Below are positions 52,094-61,162 of a stretch of 64,000 bases of DNA, in pieces. Both the position numbers and the translations under genes were made by a program. Location of the stretch: the NCBI GenBank assembly GCA_903855995.1, contig CAIOAN010000008.1, forward strand, positions 124,001 through 188,000, given 5' to 3'. Position 1 is the first letter of the stretch. Every line of letters starts with the position of its first letter. The stretch is from an uncultured Opitutia bacterium (GTDB lineage Bacteria > Verrucomicrobiota > Verrucomicrobiia > Opitutales > UBA953). The notes under the pieces were generated by a model. The model was not told where the DNA came from and made no database searches. It worked only from the letters and a program-made list of their open reading frames with translations.

Positions 52094-52139
52094 ATCCAGG
52101 TCAACTGGCCAACCCGCCAGCTCGTCCCCTTGTTCAACC

Positions 52140-55100
52140 TTAGAGACTCTTCAAGTAGGCGACCAAGTCGGCGACCGTCTGATCCGTCAGTCCCATCTGA
52201 GATGGGTAGAACATCAGCGAGCGATCCAATTGCTTCATCTCCTTGACGCGCGACTTCGGAATCGTCTGCACTTCGCCGCCCATGCACTTAATCATCACAG
52301 GATCAGCATTGGAGAGCATGATACCGCAGATGACCATGCCATCCTTGAGCGTGATGCGCGTGCCTTCGAAGCCATGCGAGATGTTTGCCGAGGGCTGGGC
52401 GATATTCAGGATGACCGTCTCCGCGGACTGCTGCTTGGCATAGGTCGTGAGCTCCGGGCCGAAATCGACCCCGTTGCCGGCGATGTGGTGACACGCGTAG
52501 CAGACCGCCACGGCGGCTTTGCCGCGGGCCGCATCACCCTTCAATGCGGCGATGGTCTCGACGGAAGACAACGGCTTGACGCCGGATGCCTCAGGCTGGA
52601 CGTCATACGGCACGAGTTTCACCTTCTCCGGGTCATAGAGCCCGCGGGTCTTCATGATTTTCTCGATGCCATAGGCCTTCCAATCATTGCCCTTGCGGTT
52701 CATCAGCCACCAGTTGGCGAGATCCTTCAGCGCAAAGTTCTTGTCGAGGGCGAGCTCGACCATCGCACCCGCCGCCTCGGCGCTCTTGGTGAAAGCAAGC
52801 GTCGTTACCATCAGTTTGGCATCGGCTTCGGAAAGCTTCCCCGAGACCAGCCGTGCGCGCACTCCGGCGACGGACTCAGGCGCATGCAGGCGCCAGGTGA
52901 GCTTGGCAAAAGCTTCGCTCCAACTTTCAGGAGACGACCCCATTGCCTTGGCGACAGCGGCGTAGACTTCGTCTTCACGATCGATGGAGCCCAGACCGAT
53001 GGCCTCGAGATAGGCACGGTCCTTGCCGTCGTACTGTTGGGCGATCTTCACGAGCAAAGCCACCGCTTCAGGGGTCTTGAAATCACGCAGCGAGAGGGCA
53101 ACCTCCCGGCGAACCGCCGAAGAGGCATCCTCGGCATGTGCCTTGGCCAGGGCAAAGACCTCGCGATTCGCGGCGCGCAAGGCGCGATAAGCGACGAGAC
53201 GACGGGCGTCATCCTTTGACTTCAACTGCTCACGCACGACAGCTTCGCCCTTGGGGCCGAGCTGCGCGAGCAACCAGAGCGCACGCGAGGATACGTAAGG
53301 ATTAGCGTCGGCAAGCAAGGCGGCGACGTCATCCACCACTTTGTCCCCTTGAGCCTTGAGGCGATGAAAACCACCAGCGCGCACATTCTGTGCCGGACTC
53401 TTGAGGGCGGCGAGCTGACCTGCCACCGTGGAGAGATCAATCTTCGGCATGACCGATTTAAAACCCTTCGGGGCGATGCGATAAATCGTGCCGGAAGCAC
53501 GATTGTCGCGGGTGGCATGACCGCCCACGCCGGGATCGAACCAATCGGCCACGTAGATGGCGCCATCCGGACCCACGGTGACATCGGATGGACGGAACAT
53601 CGTCTTCAGTACGCCGGTGGCCTTGCCGCCGAGGAAGTCGGAGCCAGCCCATTCCTTCTCCTTGTTGGAGGTGAAGAAATCAAAGCGTTCGAGTTTCACG
53701 CCGGCACCGTCAGGCTTCGGGAAATATCCAAAGACGACGTTCTTACCGGCCTCACAGGCGAGCAGCATGCCGTTCCATTTGTCGCCCAGCGCGCCGTTCT
53801 CATAGAAGGCGACCCCGGTCGGGGAGCCTCCGCCGTACACATCGCCGGCGGGCATGGTGGTCGGGTCTTCCTGTCGCCATTCGGCGGTCGGGGTGTCCTG
53901 GCCAGGGCGCTTGTCCGCACCCCAGGAGCGCTTGCCATCAAGGGAGGCGAAGCCGGCGTTACCGCCTTCCATGATCAAAGAGACGCGGCAAGCGGGCGGA
54001 TCATCATTGTCACTCTGATACATGTCGCCGAACGAATTCTGGACCTGCTCGAAGCTGTTACGGTAATTATGACCGACGATCTTCAGGTCGGAGCCGTCGC
54101 CGTTCATACGCACGGAGAAGCCGCCGACCCAGACATTGCCGTCGTCACTCCGCCGACCGGCGATATCCTGCAGCATGTAGGGGCTGCCCATGTAGAAGTG
54201 GCGACCGGTCTTATCGACGAAGTTGGCGCCCGTGTTACCTTGGTTGAAATTCCACCGCCCATCCGGACCGACCGTCACGCTATGGAGACTGTGGTCGTGT
54301 TGCCGGCCGTTGAAACCCGTGAGCAGAACTTCGCGCTTGTCGACGGCAGGATCAAAGACCCCGTCGCGGTTCACGTCGGTGTAGACAATGAGATCAGGCG
54401 GCATTGAGACGACGATTTTGCCGTCGATGTGAGCCACGCCGAGCGGGGCTTCGAGATTCGTATCTTGGACGAAGACCGTGACCCGGTCGGCCTTACCCGC
54501 GCCGGTGGTATCTTCCAGGGTCACGATGCGGTCGCCTTCCTTGCGGCGGCCTTTCTTGCCGCGATAGTTGACACCTTCCGCCACATACATGCGTCCGCGC
54601 TCATCAAAATCGATATTGGTCGGATTGAAAATCTGCGGCGAAGTCGCCCACACCGTGACTTCAAAACCTTCGGGGACCGTGAAGAGTTCGGGCGGGACGA
54701 GCGTGGGGCCGGAATCGAAATCGACCAGCTTCAGGTTCCCCGGCGCCTCGGTGTAGATCAGAAAACGCACGTCGGCGCTGGAGGGCTTATTATTACGAAT
54801 CGCCCCGCCGTCATCAATGGCGACCTGGGCACGAAAACCGACGACACCGGCCGGTAGGTCATAGCCGATGACGGAGTTGGCATGCGTGCCGATGCCTTTC
54901 GCGAAAGTCTTTCCGGCGACCACCAACGGACCCTTATTGTGATTCTTGCCGATATTGACCGAACCCGTGGCGGCCTCCGCCCACTTCCACTTCAGCGTCG
55001 TCAGGTCCTTCGTCGAACCGTCCGCCATGACCAGCACCGGGTCGAGCCAATCAGACCAATCACAAGCCTGATCACCCAGGTCGTTCACGACCAAGTAGAG

Positions 55101-55265
55101 CTCCTTGGCCCCCTTTAGATCAGCCGTGAGTTCCACCAGCCGCACCTTGTCGCGTGCGTGGAGGTCGGCGGTCTGCGCGAGCGGCTTCGGCGCCGCGAAG
55201 GCGGAGAAGTTTAGGGACAAAGCGGCCAGCAGCGGCAGCCAGCGGAGAGACGGCATATTTTTCAT
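52140..55265 (-). CDS. Exported NPCBM / PVC dehydrogenase propeller / HEAT / haem-binding protein
   Basis: A 1041-residue protein. After a signal peptide (about 1-25) comes an NPCBM-like carbohydrate-binding domain (about 30-175: LYLVVNDLGDQACDW, GKTFAKGIGTHANSVIGYDL). A PVC membrane-bound dehydrogenase propeller (TIGR02604 type, about 190-600: PEGFEVTVWATSPQ, NIDFDERGRMYVAEGVNYRG) is followed by HEAT-like repeats (about 610-880) and a TIGR02603 haem domain with CYACHH (about 920) and LKDGMVICGIMLSNAD. It would bind a glycan in the periplasm and pass electrons to a c-type haem; the reaction is inferred from domains only. The start may be the ATG at 55265 or another three codons later. Confidence 0.92.
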   Translation of the reverse strand: MKNMPSLRWLPLLAALSLNFSAFAAPKPLAQTADLHARDKVRLVELTADLKGAKELYLVVNDLGDQACDWSDWLDPVLVMADGSTKDLTTLKWKWAEAATGSVNIGKNHNKGPLVVAGKTFAKGIGTHANSVIGYDLPAGVVGFRAQVAIDDGGAIRNNKPSSADVRFLIYTEAPGNLKLVDFDSGPTLVPPELFTVPEGFEVTVWATSPQIFNPTNIDFDERGRMYVAEGVNYRGKKGRRKEGDRIVTLEDTTGAGKADRVTVFVQDTNLEAPLGVAHIDGKIVVSMPPDLIVYTDVNRDGVFDPAVDKREVLLTGFNGRQHDHSLHSVTVGPDGRWNFNQGNTGANFVDKTGRHFYMGSPYMLQDIAGRRSDDGNVWVGGFSVRMNGDGSDLKIVGHNYRNSFEQVQNSFGDMYQSDNDDPPACRVSLIMEGGNAGFASLDGKRSWGADKRPGQDTPTAEWRQEDPTTMPAGDVYGGGSPTGVAFYENGALGDKWNGMLLACEAGKNVVFGYFPKPDGAGVKLERFDFFTSNKEKEWAGSDFLGGKATGVLKTMFRPSDVTVGPDGAIYVADWFDPGVGGHATRDNRASGTIYRIAPKGFKSVMPKIDLSTVAGQLAALKSPAQNVRAGGFHRLKAQGDKVVDDVAALLADANPYVSSRALWLLAQLGPKGEAVVREQLKSKDDARRLVAYRALRAANREVFALAKAHAEDASSAVRREVALSLRDFKTPEAVALLVKIAQQYDGKDRAYLEAIGLGSIDREDEVYAAVAKAMGSSPESWSEAFAKLTWRLHAPESVAGVRARLVSGKLSEADAKLMVTTLAFTKSAEAAGAMVELALDKNFALKDLANWWLMNRKGNDWKAYGIEKIMKTRGLYDPEKVKLVPYDVQPEASGVKPLSSVETIAALKGDAARGKAAVAVCYACHHIAGNGVDFGPELTTYAKQQSAETVILNIAQPSANISHGFEGTRITLKDGMVICGIMLSNADPVMIKCMGGEVQTIPKSRVKEMKQLDRSLMFYPSQMGLTDQTVADLVAYLKSL

Positions 55266-55520
55266 AAGAAAGGGGTCGGGGTTCATAGACACCGCAAGCG
55301 CCCGGAGGTTCAACGCCAAAGCACCCAAAGTATGCCCGAAATGAACAAACCTAAAGGGCCCGCGACCGAATGGCCGCGCCCCTAAAACTTGCAGATGGCC
55401 TTAAGGTCGTGATTGATTTCTGGCAGTCGCGCTTAAATGTGGAGTGGCGGCTTTACATCCCCATGACGCCCAGCACCTTTTAGGAACTTAGGGCACCCTG
55501 CCCTGTCCTACTTTCTGCCC

Positions 55521-58500
55521 ATGCATTTCCGGTCCATCTTTGGCCTCATCTTCGCCGCCACCCTGACCCAGGCGGCCGAAGTGACGTCGCCTGCTCCCAC
55601 GGCTGCGCAGCTCGAATTCTTTGAAAAAGAAGTACGCCCGGTCCTTGCCGAAAATTGTTACAAGTGCCACGGCCCCAAGAAACAGAAATCCGGACTGCGG
55701 CTCGATTCACGCGAACTGATTCTCAAGGGCGGCGAAGTCGGCCCCGTGGTCGTCACCGGAAAGCCTGAAACCAGCCGGCTCATCCTTGCGATCAATCACA
55801 CGAAGGCGAAGGACGTGGAGCCCATGCCGAGCGCCGATGAAAAGATTCCCGACAAGGCGATCGCCGCGCTGACAGAATGGGTGCGCATGGGCCTCCCCTG
55901 GCCAGCTGAAGCCTCGCCGCTCGCCCACGACCCCCGTAATCACTGGGCGTTCCAACCAGTCAAAACCCCGACCGTCCCCACAATCAAGGCCAGCAGTCGC
56001 GTCCGCCAGCCCATCGATCAATTCGTGTTAGCCAAACTGGAGGCCAGCGGGCTCTCGCTTGCTCCTGACGCCCCGCGCGAAGTCTTGGCGCGACGCCTTT
56101 ACCTTGCGCTTGTCGGGTACAATCCTTCCGACGCCGAAGTCGCCGCCTATGTCGCCGACAAGGATGCCGCGGCCACCGAGAAACTCGTGGACCGACTCAT
56201 GGGAGACGCCGCCTTTGGCGAACGCTGGGCACGCCACTGGCTCGATGTAGCCCGTTACTCCGACACCAAAGGCTATGTCTTCGTCGAAGAGCGGCGCTAC
56301 CCCTACGCCTACACCTACCGCGATTGGGTCGTGAAGGCCTTCAATCAGGACACCCCTTACAACCAGTTCCTCCGCCTGCAGATCGCGGCCGATAAAATCG
56401 TACAAGGCGAAGACAACCGCGACCTCGCTGCGATGGGCTTCCTGACGCTAGGACGCCGCTTCCTCAACAGCGTGCCCGAGATCATCGATGATCGCATCGA
56501 CGTCGTCATGCGCGGCACCCAGGGCCTTACCATGGCGTGTGCCCGCTGCCACGACCACAAGTTCGACCCGATTCCCACGGCCGAATACTACTCGCTCTAC
56601 TCCATTTTCAACTCGAGCGAGGAACCCAAGCAGCCGCCGGCGCTCAAGCCCTTCACGCGCACCAAAGAAACCGAGGAGTTCGAAGCCGAACTCGCCGTCC
56701 GGCAGAAGAAGCACGACGACTTCGTCGCCAGCCGACGGGAGAATTCCTTCACCGCCGCGAAGACCGCCGACTACCTGACCCTGCTGCTCCGGGCTGTCAA
56801 AGAACCCGATTTCAATTTCACCCAGGAAGCCAAGCGTACGAATCTCTACCCGACCATCCTGACCGGCTGGCAGCGCGTACTTAAGGCACGCCTGAAGCCG
56901 GAAGATGTCGCTTGGGGCGCGTGGTTCCAACTGAAAGACGTACCCGACGACCAGTTCGTCGGCCGCCTCAACGCCTTGCTGGCCAAACCTGAGGCCTTCA
57001 AAGACACGCTCCTGCGCGCCGAAATCCAGAAGAAGGCACCGAAGAAATTCACCGAACTGACGACCTGCTTCGCCAACGTGCTCGCCGAGGCGCACAAGCC
57101 GGACCAAACCGCCGCGGAATACAAACCGTGGCGCGACCTGTTCGAAAACCCGACCGGCCCGACATCCGTCACCGCCGAATCCTTGATCCCCGGCTACAAC
57201 GTCGCCGATCGTAACACGCGGAGCAAACTTGAGATCGAGGTCGTGAGCTACAAGGCGACCAGCCCGAAGAGCCCGCCCCATGCGATGGTGATGAATGACA
57301 AGGCCAAGCCTGTCCAAGGTTTCATCTTCCTCCGCGGCAGCGCCAGTCGCCCCGGCAAGAACGTCGCCCGCCAATTCCTCGCGATCCTGTCCGACGGCAA
57401 GCCGCAGGAATTCAAGAACGGTAGCGGTCGCCTGGAATTCGCCGATGCGATCGCCAGCAAGACCAACCCGCTCACCGCCCGCGTGATGGTCAATCGCGTC
57501 TGGACGGAACTCATCGGCCAGCCACTCGTCGAAACCCCGAGCGATTTCGGCGTGCGCACCGCGCCCCCCAAGAACCCGGAACTGCTCGATCACCTCGCTT
57601 CGGGCTTCATGGCCCAGAACTGGTCGATGAAAAAACTCATCCGCACGGTCGTCCTTTCCAGTACCTTCCAGCAGAGCTCCGACTTCAATGCGGCCGCATT
57701 CGCCAAGGACCCGGAAAACTCCCTTAATTGGAAAGCCAACCGTCGCCGGCTTGATTTCGAGGCCATGCGCGACAGCATGCTGCGCGTCGCCGGGCGTCTC
57801 GACGCCACGAAGATCGGAGGACAGCCGTTTGATCTCGTCGCCGACTTCTCCACCCCGCGCCGGACGATCTACGGCTTTATCGATCGACAGAACCTGCCGC
57901 CCTTCTTTCGGACGTTCGATTTCGCCAATCCCGACTACCACGTCCCGAAGCGTAACCAAACCACCACCCCTCAGCAGGCGCTCTGGATGCTGAACCACCC
58001 GTTCGCCCGCACCGCCTCCGACGCCCTTGCGGCGAAAGCGATGACCCAACCTAACGATGAGGCCAAGGTGAGAGCGCTTTACGCCGCCGTGCTCGCCCGC
58101 GAACCGAAGCCCGAAGAAGTCAAACTGGCCGTGGCTTACATCCATGATGCTGACCAGGCACCCGTGCCCTCCCACTGGGAAAACGGCACGGGCGGATGGA
58201 ACCCCGAGACGAAGCAGCTCAAGTTCACCGCCATGACCTTCCGAAACAAGGAACGCGTCTCGCCCCAGGATAAGATGCCCAACGCCCAGTTCGGACATGC
58301 ATTCCTCACCAACAACGGTGGCCACCCGGGAGACACCTGGGACACCGGGGTGACCCGACGTTGGTCCTCGGGCGGAGGCGGCCGCTTCCGCGTCGAAAGC
58401 ACATTGGAAGTAGCCAGTAAAGCCAGTGACGGCGTCCGCGGTCGCATCGTCAGCAACCTCCGCGGCGTCCTCAAGGAAGTCGTCGTGGCGGGCGGCAGCT

Positions 58501-58745
58501 CCGCCTTGCTTGTCCTGAAGGATATCGTGTTAGCGCCGGGCGAGACCCTGGACTTCATTGCCGACAACTACATCGGCTCCAACAGCGACAGCTTCAAATG
58601 GAGCCCGGTAATCAAAGATTTCAAAAGCCTGGAGGTCATCGCCTCGGCCTCCGCCGATTTTAACAAGAAATTCGAGCCGCAATCCTCATGGTCCGCGCTC
58701 GCCCAGATTCTTCTTGAAAGCAACGAATTCATCTTCGCCGACTAA
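55521..58745 (+). CDS. PSD1-type protein: PSCyt1 haem domain, DUF1549, DUF1553, with C-terminal insert
   Basis: A 1074-residue exported protein of the PSD1 group. Signal peptide (1-19), PSCyt1 with C46-Y-K-C49-H50, DUF1549 (about 165-370, second motif ACARCHDHKFDP), and DUF1553 (about 620-880, RVMVNRVWTELIGQPL, NQTTTPQQALWMLN). It has no LamG domain; instead, about 190 residues (about 880-1070) are inserted before the usual ending WSALAQILLESNEFIF, with VTRRWSSGGGGRFRVES and LAPGETLDFIADNY, a beta-sandwich-like stretch. The stop shares one base with the DUF1501 start (TAATG). Divergent from the NPCBM/propeller gene across 255 bases in which I recognise no motif. Confidence 0.93.
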   Translation: MHFRSIFGLIFAATLTQAAEVTSPAPTAAQLEFFEKEVRPVLAENCYKCHGPKKQKSGLRLDSRELILKGGEVGPVVVTGKPETSRLILAINHTKAKDVEPMPSADEKIPDKAIAALTEWVRMGLPWPAEASPLAHDPRNHWAFQPVKTPTVPTIKASSRVRQPIDQFVLAKLEASGLSLAPDAPREVLARRLYLALVGYNPSDAEVAAYVADKDAAATEKLVDRLMGDAAFGERWARHWLDVARYSDTKGYVFVEERRYPYAYTYRDWVVKAFNQDTPYNQFLRLQIAADKIVQGEDNRDLAAMGFLTLGRRFLNSVPEIIDDRIDVVMRGTQGLTMACARCHDHKFDPIPTAEYYSLYSIFNSSEEPKQPPALKPFTRTKETEEFEAELAVRQKKHDDFVASRRENSFTAAKTADYLTLLLRAVKEPDFNFTQEAKRTNLYPTILTGWQRVLKARLKPEDVAWGAWFQLKDVPDDQFVGRLNALLAKPEAFKDTLLRAEIQKKAPKKFTELTTCFANVLAEAHKPDQTAAEYKPWRDLFENPTGPTSVTAESLIPGYNVADRNTRSKLEIEVVSYKATSPKSPPHAMVMNDKAKPVQGFIFLRGSASRPGKNVARQFLAILSDGKPQEFKNGSGRLEFADAIASKTNPLTARVMVNRVWTELIGQPLVETPSDFGVRTAPPKNPELLDHLASGFMAQNWSMKKLIRTVVLSSTFQQSSDFNAAAFAKDPENSLNWKANRRRLDFEAMRDSMLRVAGRLDATKIGGQPFDLVADFSTPRRTIYGFIDRQNLPPFFRTFDFANPDYHVPKRNQTTTPQQALWMLNHPFARTASDALAAKAMTQPNDEAKVRALYAAVLAREPKPEEVKLAVAYIHDADQAPVPSHWENGTGGWNPETKQLKFTAMTFRNKERVSPQDKMPNAQFGHAFLTNNGGHPGDTWDTGVTRRWSSGGGGRFRVESTLEVASKASDGVRGRIVSNLRGVLKEVVVAGGSSALLVLKDIVLAPGETLDFIADNYIGSNSDSFKWSPVIKDFKSLEVIASASADFNKKFEPQSSWSALAQILLESNEFIFAD

Positions 58746-60187
58746 TGCATCACATCGACTCCGTCTCTTCGCTCGGTTCACGCCGAGAATTCCTCCGCCG
58801 CTGCGGCATGGGTATCGGCGGGCTGGCGATGGCCTCCCTCCTCCAACAGGAACTACAGGGCGCCCAGATCAACGTGGATCCAATGCATCCCCTGGCGCCA
58901 CGGAAACCGCCGCTCTCCTTCAAGGCTAAGCGCGTCATCCACATCTTCGCCAATGGCGGGGCGTCCCAGGTAGACACTTTTGACCGCAAGGTCAGCCTCG
59001 ACAAATACCACGGCCAGAAACTTCCTGGCGATTATGTCGCAACCGAACGCAAGACCGGCGCCGCCTTCCGCTCGCCGTTCACCTGGAAGCGTTACGGCAA
59101 GAGCGGCCTCGAAGTCAGTGAACTTTTCGCCAAAACCGCCGAACATGCCGACGACCTCTGCGTCATTCGCTCCATGAAGGCCGACGTGCCGAATCATGAA
59201 CCTTCCCTGCTGCTCATGAACTGCGGGGAGGCTCGCCAAATTCGCCCTTCCCTGGGCTCGTGGGTCACCTACGGACTGGGCACTGAGAACGAGAATCTGC
59301 CTGGCTTCATGACGCTCTGCCCTGGCGGCTTCCCTATTCAAGAGACCCAGAACTGGCAGTGCGGCTTCCTGCCTGGCGTCTACCAGGGCAACTATGTCGA
59401 CACCGCCAAACGTAATGTCGATGAACTGATTGAGAATATCCGCAACCACGGCCTCTCACGGCCAGCCCAGCGCAAACAGCTCGACCTGCTCGCCAAACTC
59501 AACGCCGCCCACCAGGCCACCCGCCCGATGGACGCCGCGCTCGAGGCCCGCGCGCAGTCCTTTGAAATGGCCTACCGCATGCAACTCGAAGCCACCGACG
59601 CCTTCGACATCGGCCGCGAATCCGAGAAGACCCGGGAAATGTACGGCGACACGACCCTCGGACGCCAGTTCCTCATCGCTCGACGCCTCGCCGAACGCGG
59701 CGTGCGCTTCATCCAACTCTGGCACGGTGCCGGTCAACCTTGGGATAGCCATGATGATTTGGAAAAGAATCACAAACGTCTGGCCCTCGAAGCCGATCAG
59801 CCGATCGCCGCGCTGCTCGCCGACCTGAAGCGACTCGGCATGCTGGAAGAAACCCTCGTCATCTGGGGCGGTGAATTTGGCCGCACGCCGACCGTGGAAC
59901 TTCCGACCCCGGGCTCCAACCAAGGCAAGATCAACGGTCGCGACCACAACAGCCACGGCTTCACAATGTGGATGGCCGGCGGCGGCGTCAAAGCCGGCAC
60001 GATTTACGGCGAGAGCGACGAGTTCGGCTTCAAGGCGGCCAAAGATGTCGTCCACGTGCATGACCTGCATGCCACGATTCTTCGCCTCCTGGGCTTCAAT
60101 CACGAAGAGTTCACCTTCCGCAACGCCGGCCGCGATTACCGCCTCACCGACGTCCATGGCAACATCGTCAAGGGGCTTATCGCCTGA
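58745..60187 (+). CDS. DUF1501 domain protein, Tat-exported
   Basis: A 480-residue partner of the preceding PSD1 protein. The signal has GSRREFLRRCGMGIGGLAMA (twin Arg at the start, residues about 10-30). DUF1501 blocks: VIHIFANGGASQVDTFDRK, SGLEVSELFAKTAEH, VRFIQLWHGAGQPWDSHDDL in part, VIWGGEFGRTPTVE and GRDHNSHGFTMWMAGGGVK. The layout equals that of the copy at 16469, but the two are clearly diverged. Its TGA overlaps the next ATG (TGATG), so PSD1, DUF1501 and the esterase are translationally coupled. Confidence 0.93.
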   Translation: MHHIDSVSSLGSRREFLRRCGMGIGGLAMASLLQQELQGAQINVDPMHPLAPRKPPLSFKAKRVIHIFANGGASQVDTFDRKVSLDKYHGQKLPGDYVATERKTGAAFRSPFTWKRYGKSGLEVSELFAKTAEHADDLCVIRSMKADVPNHEPSLLLMNCGEARQIRPSLGSWVTYGLGTENENLPGFMTLCPGGFPIQETQNWQCGFLPGVYQGNYVDTAKRNVDELIENIRNHGLSRPAQRKQLDLLAKLNAAHQATRPMDAALEARAQSFEMAYRMQLEATDAFDIGRESEKTREMYGDTTLGRQFLIARRLAERGVRFIQLWHGAGQPWDSHDDLEKNHKRLALEADQPIAALLADLKRLGMLEETLVIWGGEFGRTPTVELPTPGSNQGKINGRDHNSHGFTMWMAGGGVKAGTIYGESDEFGFKAAKDVVHVHDLHATILRLLGFNHEEFTFRNAGRDYRLTDVHGNIVKGLIA

Positions 60188-61029
60188 TGCGCCTGCTCCT
60201 CCTGCTCCTGCCGCTGGTCGCGCTGGCCGAAGGCTCGGCTAACAAGACAACGAAAGACATCCCCTACAAGGACGACGTCGTCTCCCAGACCCCCTACGAA
60301 ATCGAACGTTGCAAGCTCGACCTGACCGTCCCCGCCGGCGCCAAAGGCTTTCCGACGTTTGTCTGGTTCTACGGCGGCGGCCTGAAGAACGGCGATAAGG
60401 ACATGCGCTCCGAATACAGCGCCGAGATCCGCGAGAGCCTCGCCCAAGGTGGCGTCGCCGTCGTGACACCCAACTACCGACTCAGCCCCAAGGCGCACTA
60501 CCCGGCCTACGTGGATGACGCCGCCGCCGCCTTTGCATGGACGGTGAAGCACATCGCCGAACACGGCGGCGATTCGCATAAGGTATTCATCGGGGGGCAC
60601 TCCGCCGGCGGCTACCTCGCCCTCCTCGTCGGCTTCGACCCGCAGCGCCTGAAACCGCACGGCCTGACGCTCGGCTCCGTGGCGGGCATCGCACAGGTCA
60701 GCGGCCAGGTCTTCACCCATTTCACCGTCCGCGAAGAACGCGGACAGCCGAAATACGGCATCACCTCGGACGAAGCCGCCCCCTGCTTCTACGTCCGCAA
60801 GGCCCTGCCGCCGGTGCTTACGATCTATGCGCAGAACGACATGATCAGCCGCGCCGAGGAGAACCAGTTCTTCGTGGCGAATCTGAAAGCCGTCGGCCAC
60901 ACCGAGAACTACTCCCTGCGCGTCAATGATCGCGACCATGCGAGCGTCGGACACAACATCCGCAACCTCGACGACCCGGCACGGCTCGCGATCCTGAACT
61001 TCATCGCGAAGCAGTCCGCCAGTCGCTGA
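60187..61029 (+). CDS. Exported alpha/beta-hydrolase (carboxylesterase / acetyl-esterase type)
   Basis: A 280-residue protein with a signal peptide (MRLLLLLLPLVALAEG). The oxyanion-hole strand reads FVWFYGGGLKNGDK, with a Tyr-Gly-Gly-Gly in place of the His-Gly-Gly-Gly of hormone-sensitive-lipase relatives. The nucleophile elbow is FIGGHSAGGYLALL (Ser in GHSAGG, about 137), the acid is in YAQNDMI and the His in NDRDHASVGHN. It would remove acyl groups from a substrate outside the cytoplasm. It is coupled to DUF1501 by a one-base overlap, which strengthens the view that the PSD1/DUF1501 pair processes an esterified glycan. Confidence 0.9.
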   Translation: MRLLLLLLPLVALAEGSANKTTKDIPYKDDVVSQTPYEIERCKLDLTVPAGAKGFPTFVWFYGGGLKNGDKDMRSEYSAEIRESLAQGGVAVVTPNYRLSPKAHYPAYVDDAAAAFAWTVKHIAEHGGDSHKVFIGGHSAGGYLALLVGFDPQRLKPHGLTLGSVAGIAQVSGQVFTHFTVREERGQPKYGITSDEAAPCFYVRKALPPVLTIYAQNDMISRAEENQFFVANLKAVGHTENYSLRVNDRDHASVGHNIRNLDDPARLAILNFIAKQSASR

Positions 61030-61054
61030 ACGACGACCCCTCCTGCCGACCTAT

Positions 61055-61073
61055 TGTCCGATCCAGACGGACA
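61055..61073 (+). other. Small stem-loop after the esterase gene
   Basis: TGTCCG (61055-61060) and CGGACA (61068-61073) form a six-pair stem with a seven-base loop, 26 bases after the esterase stop. No T-run follows. It may be a weak terminator or mRNA end. Confidence 0.35.
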
Positions 61074-61162
61074 TGGCACGACCCCGCCCCACCGCCGCCC
61101 CTTGGCCCCTGTTATCGCCTAGCCGCTAACCGCCAGCCGCTAATACCTTTTTTCAATTCCCC

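Noticed and set aside
56448-58325. Minus-strand open frame of 625 codons
   Set aside because: Antisense to the PSD1 gene; no family motifs, composition typical of a shadow frame.
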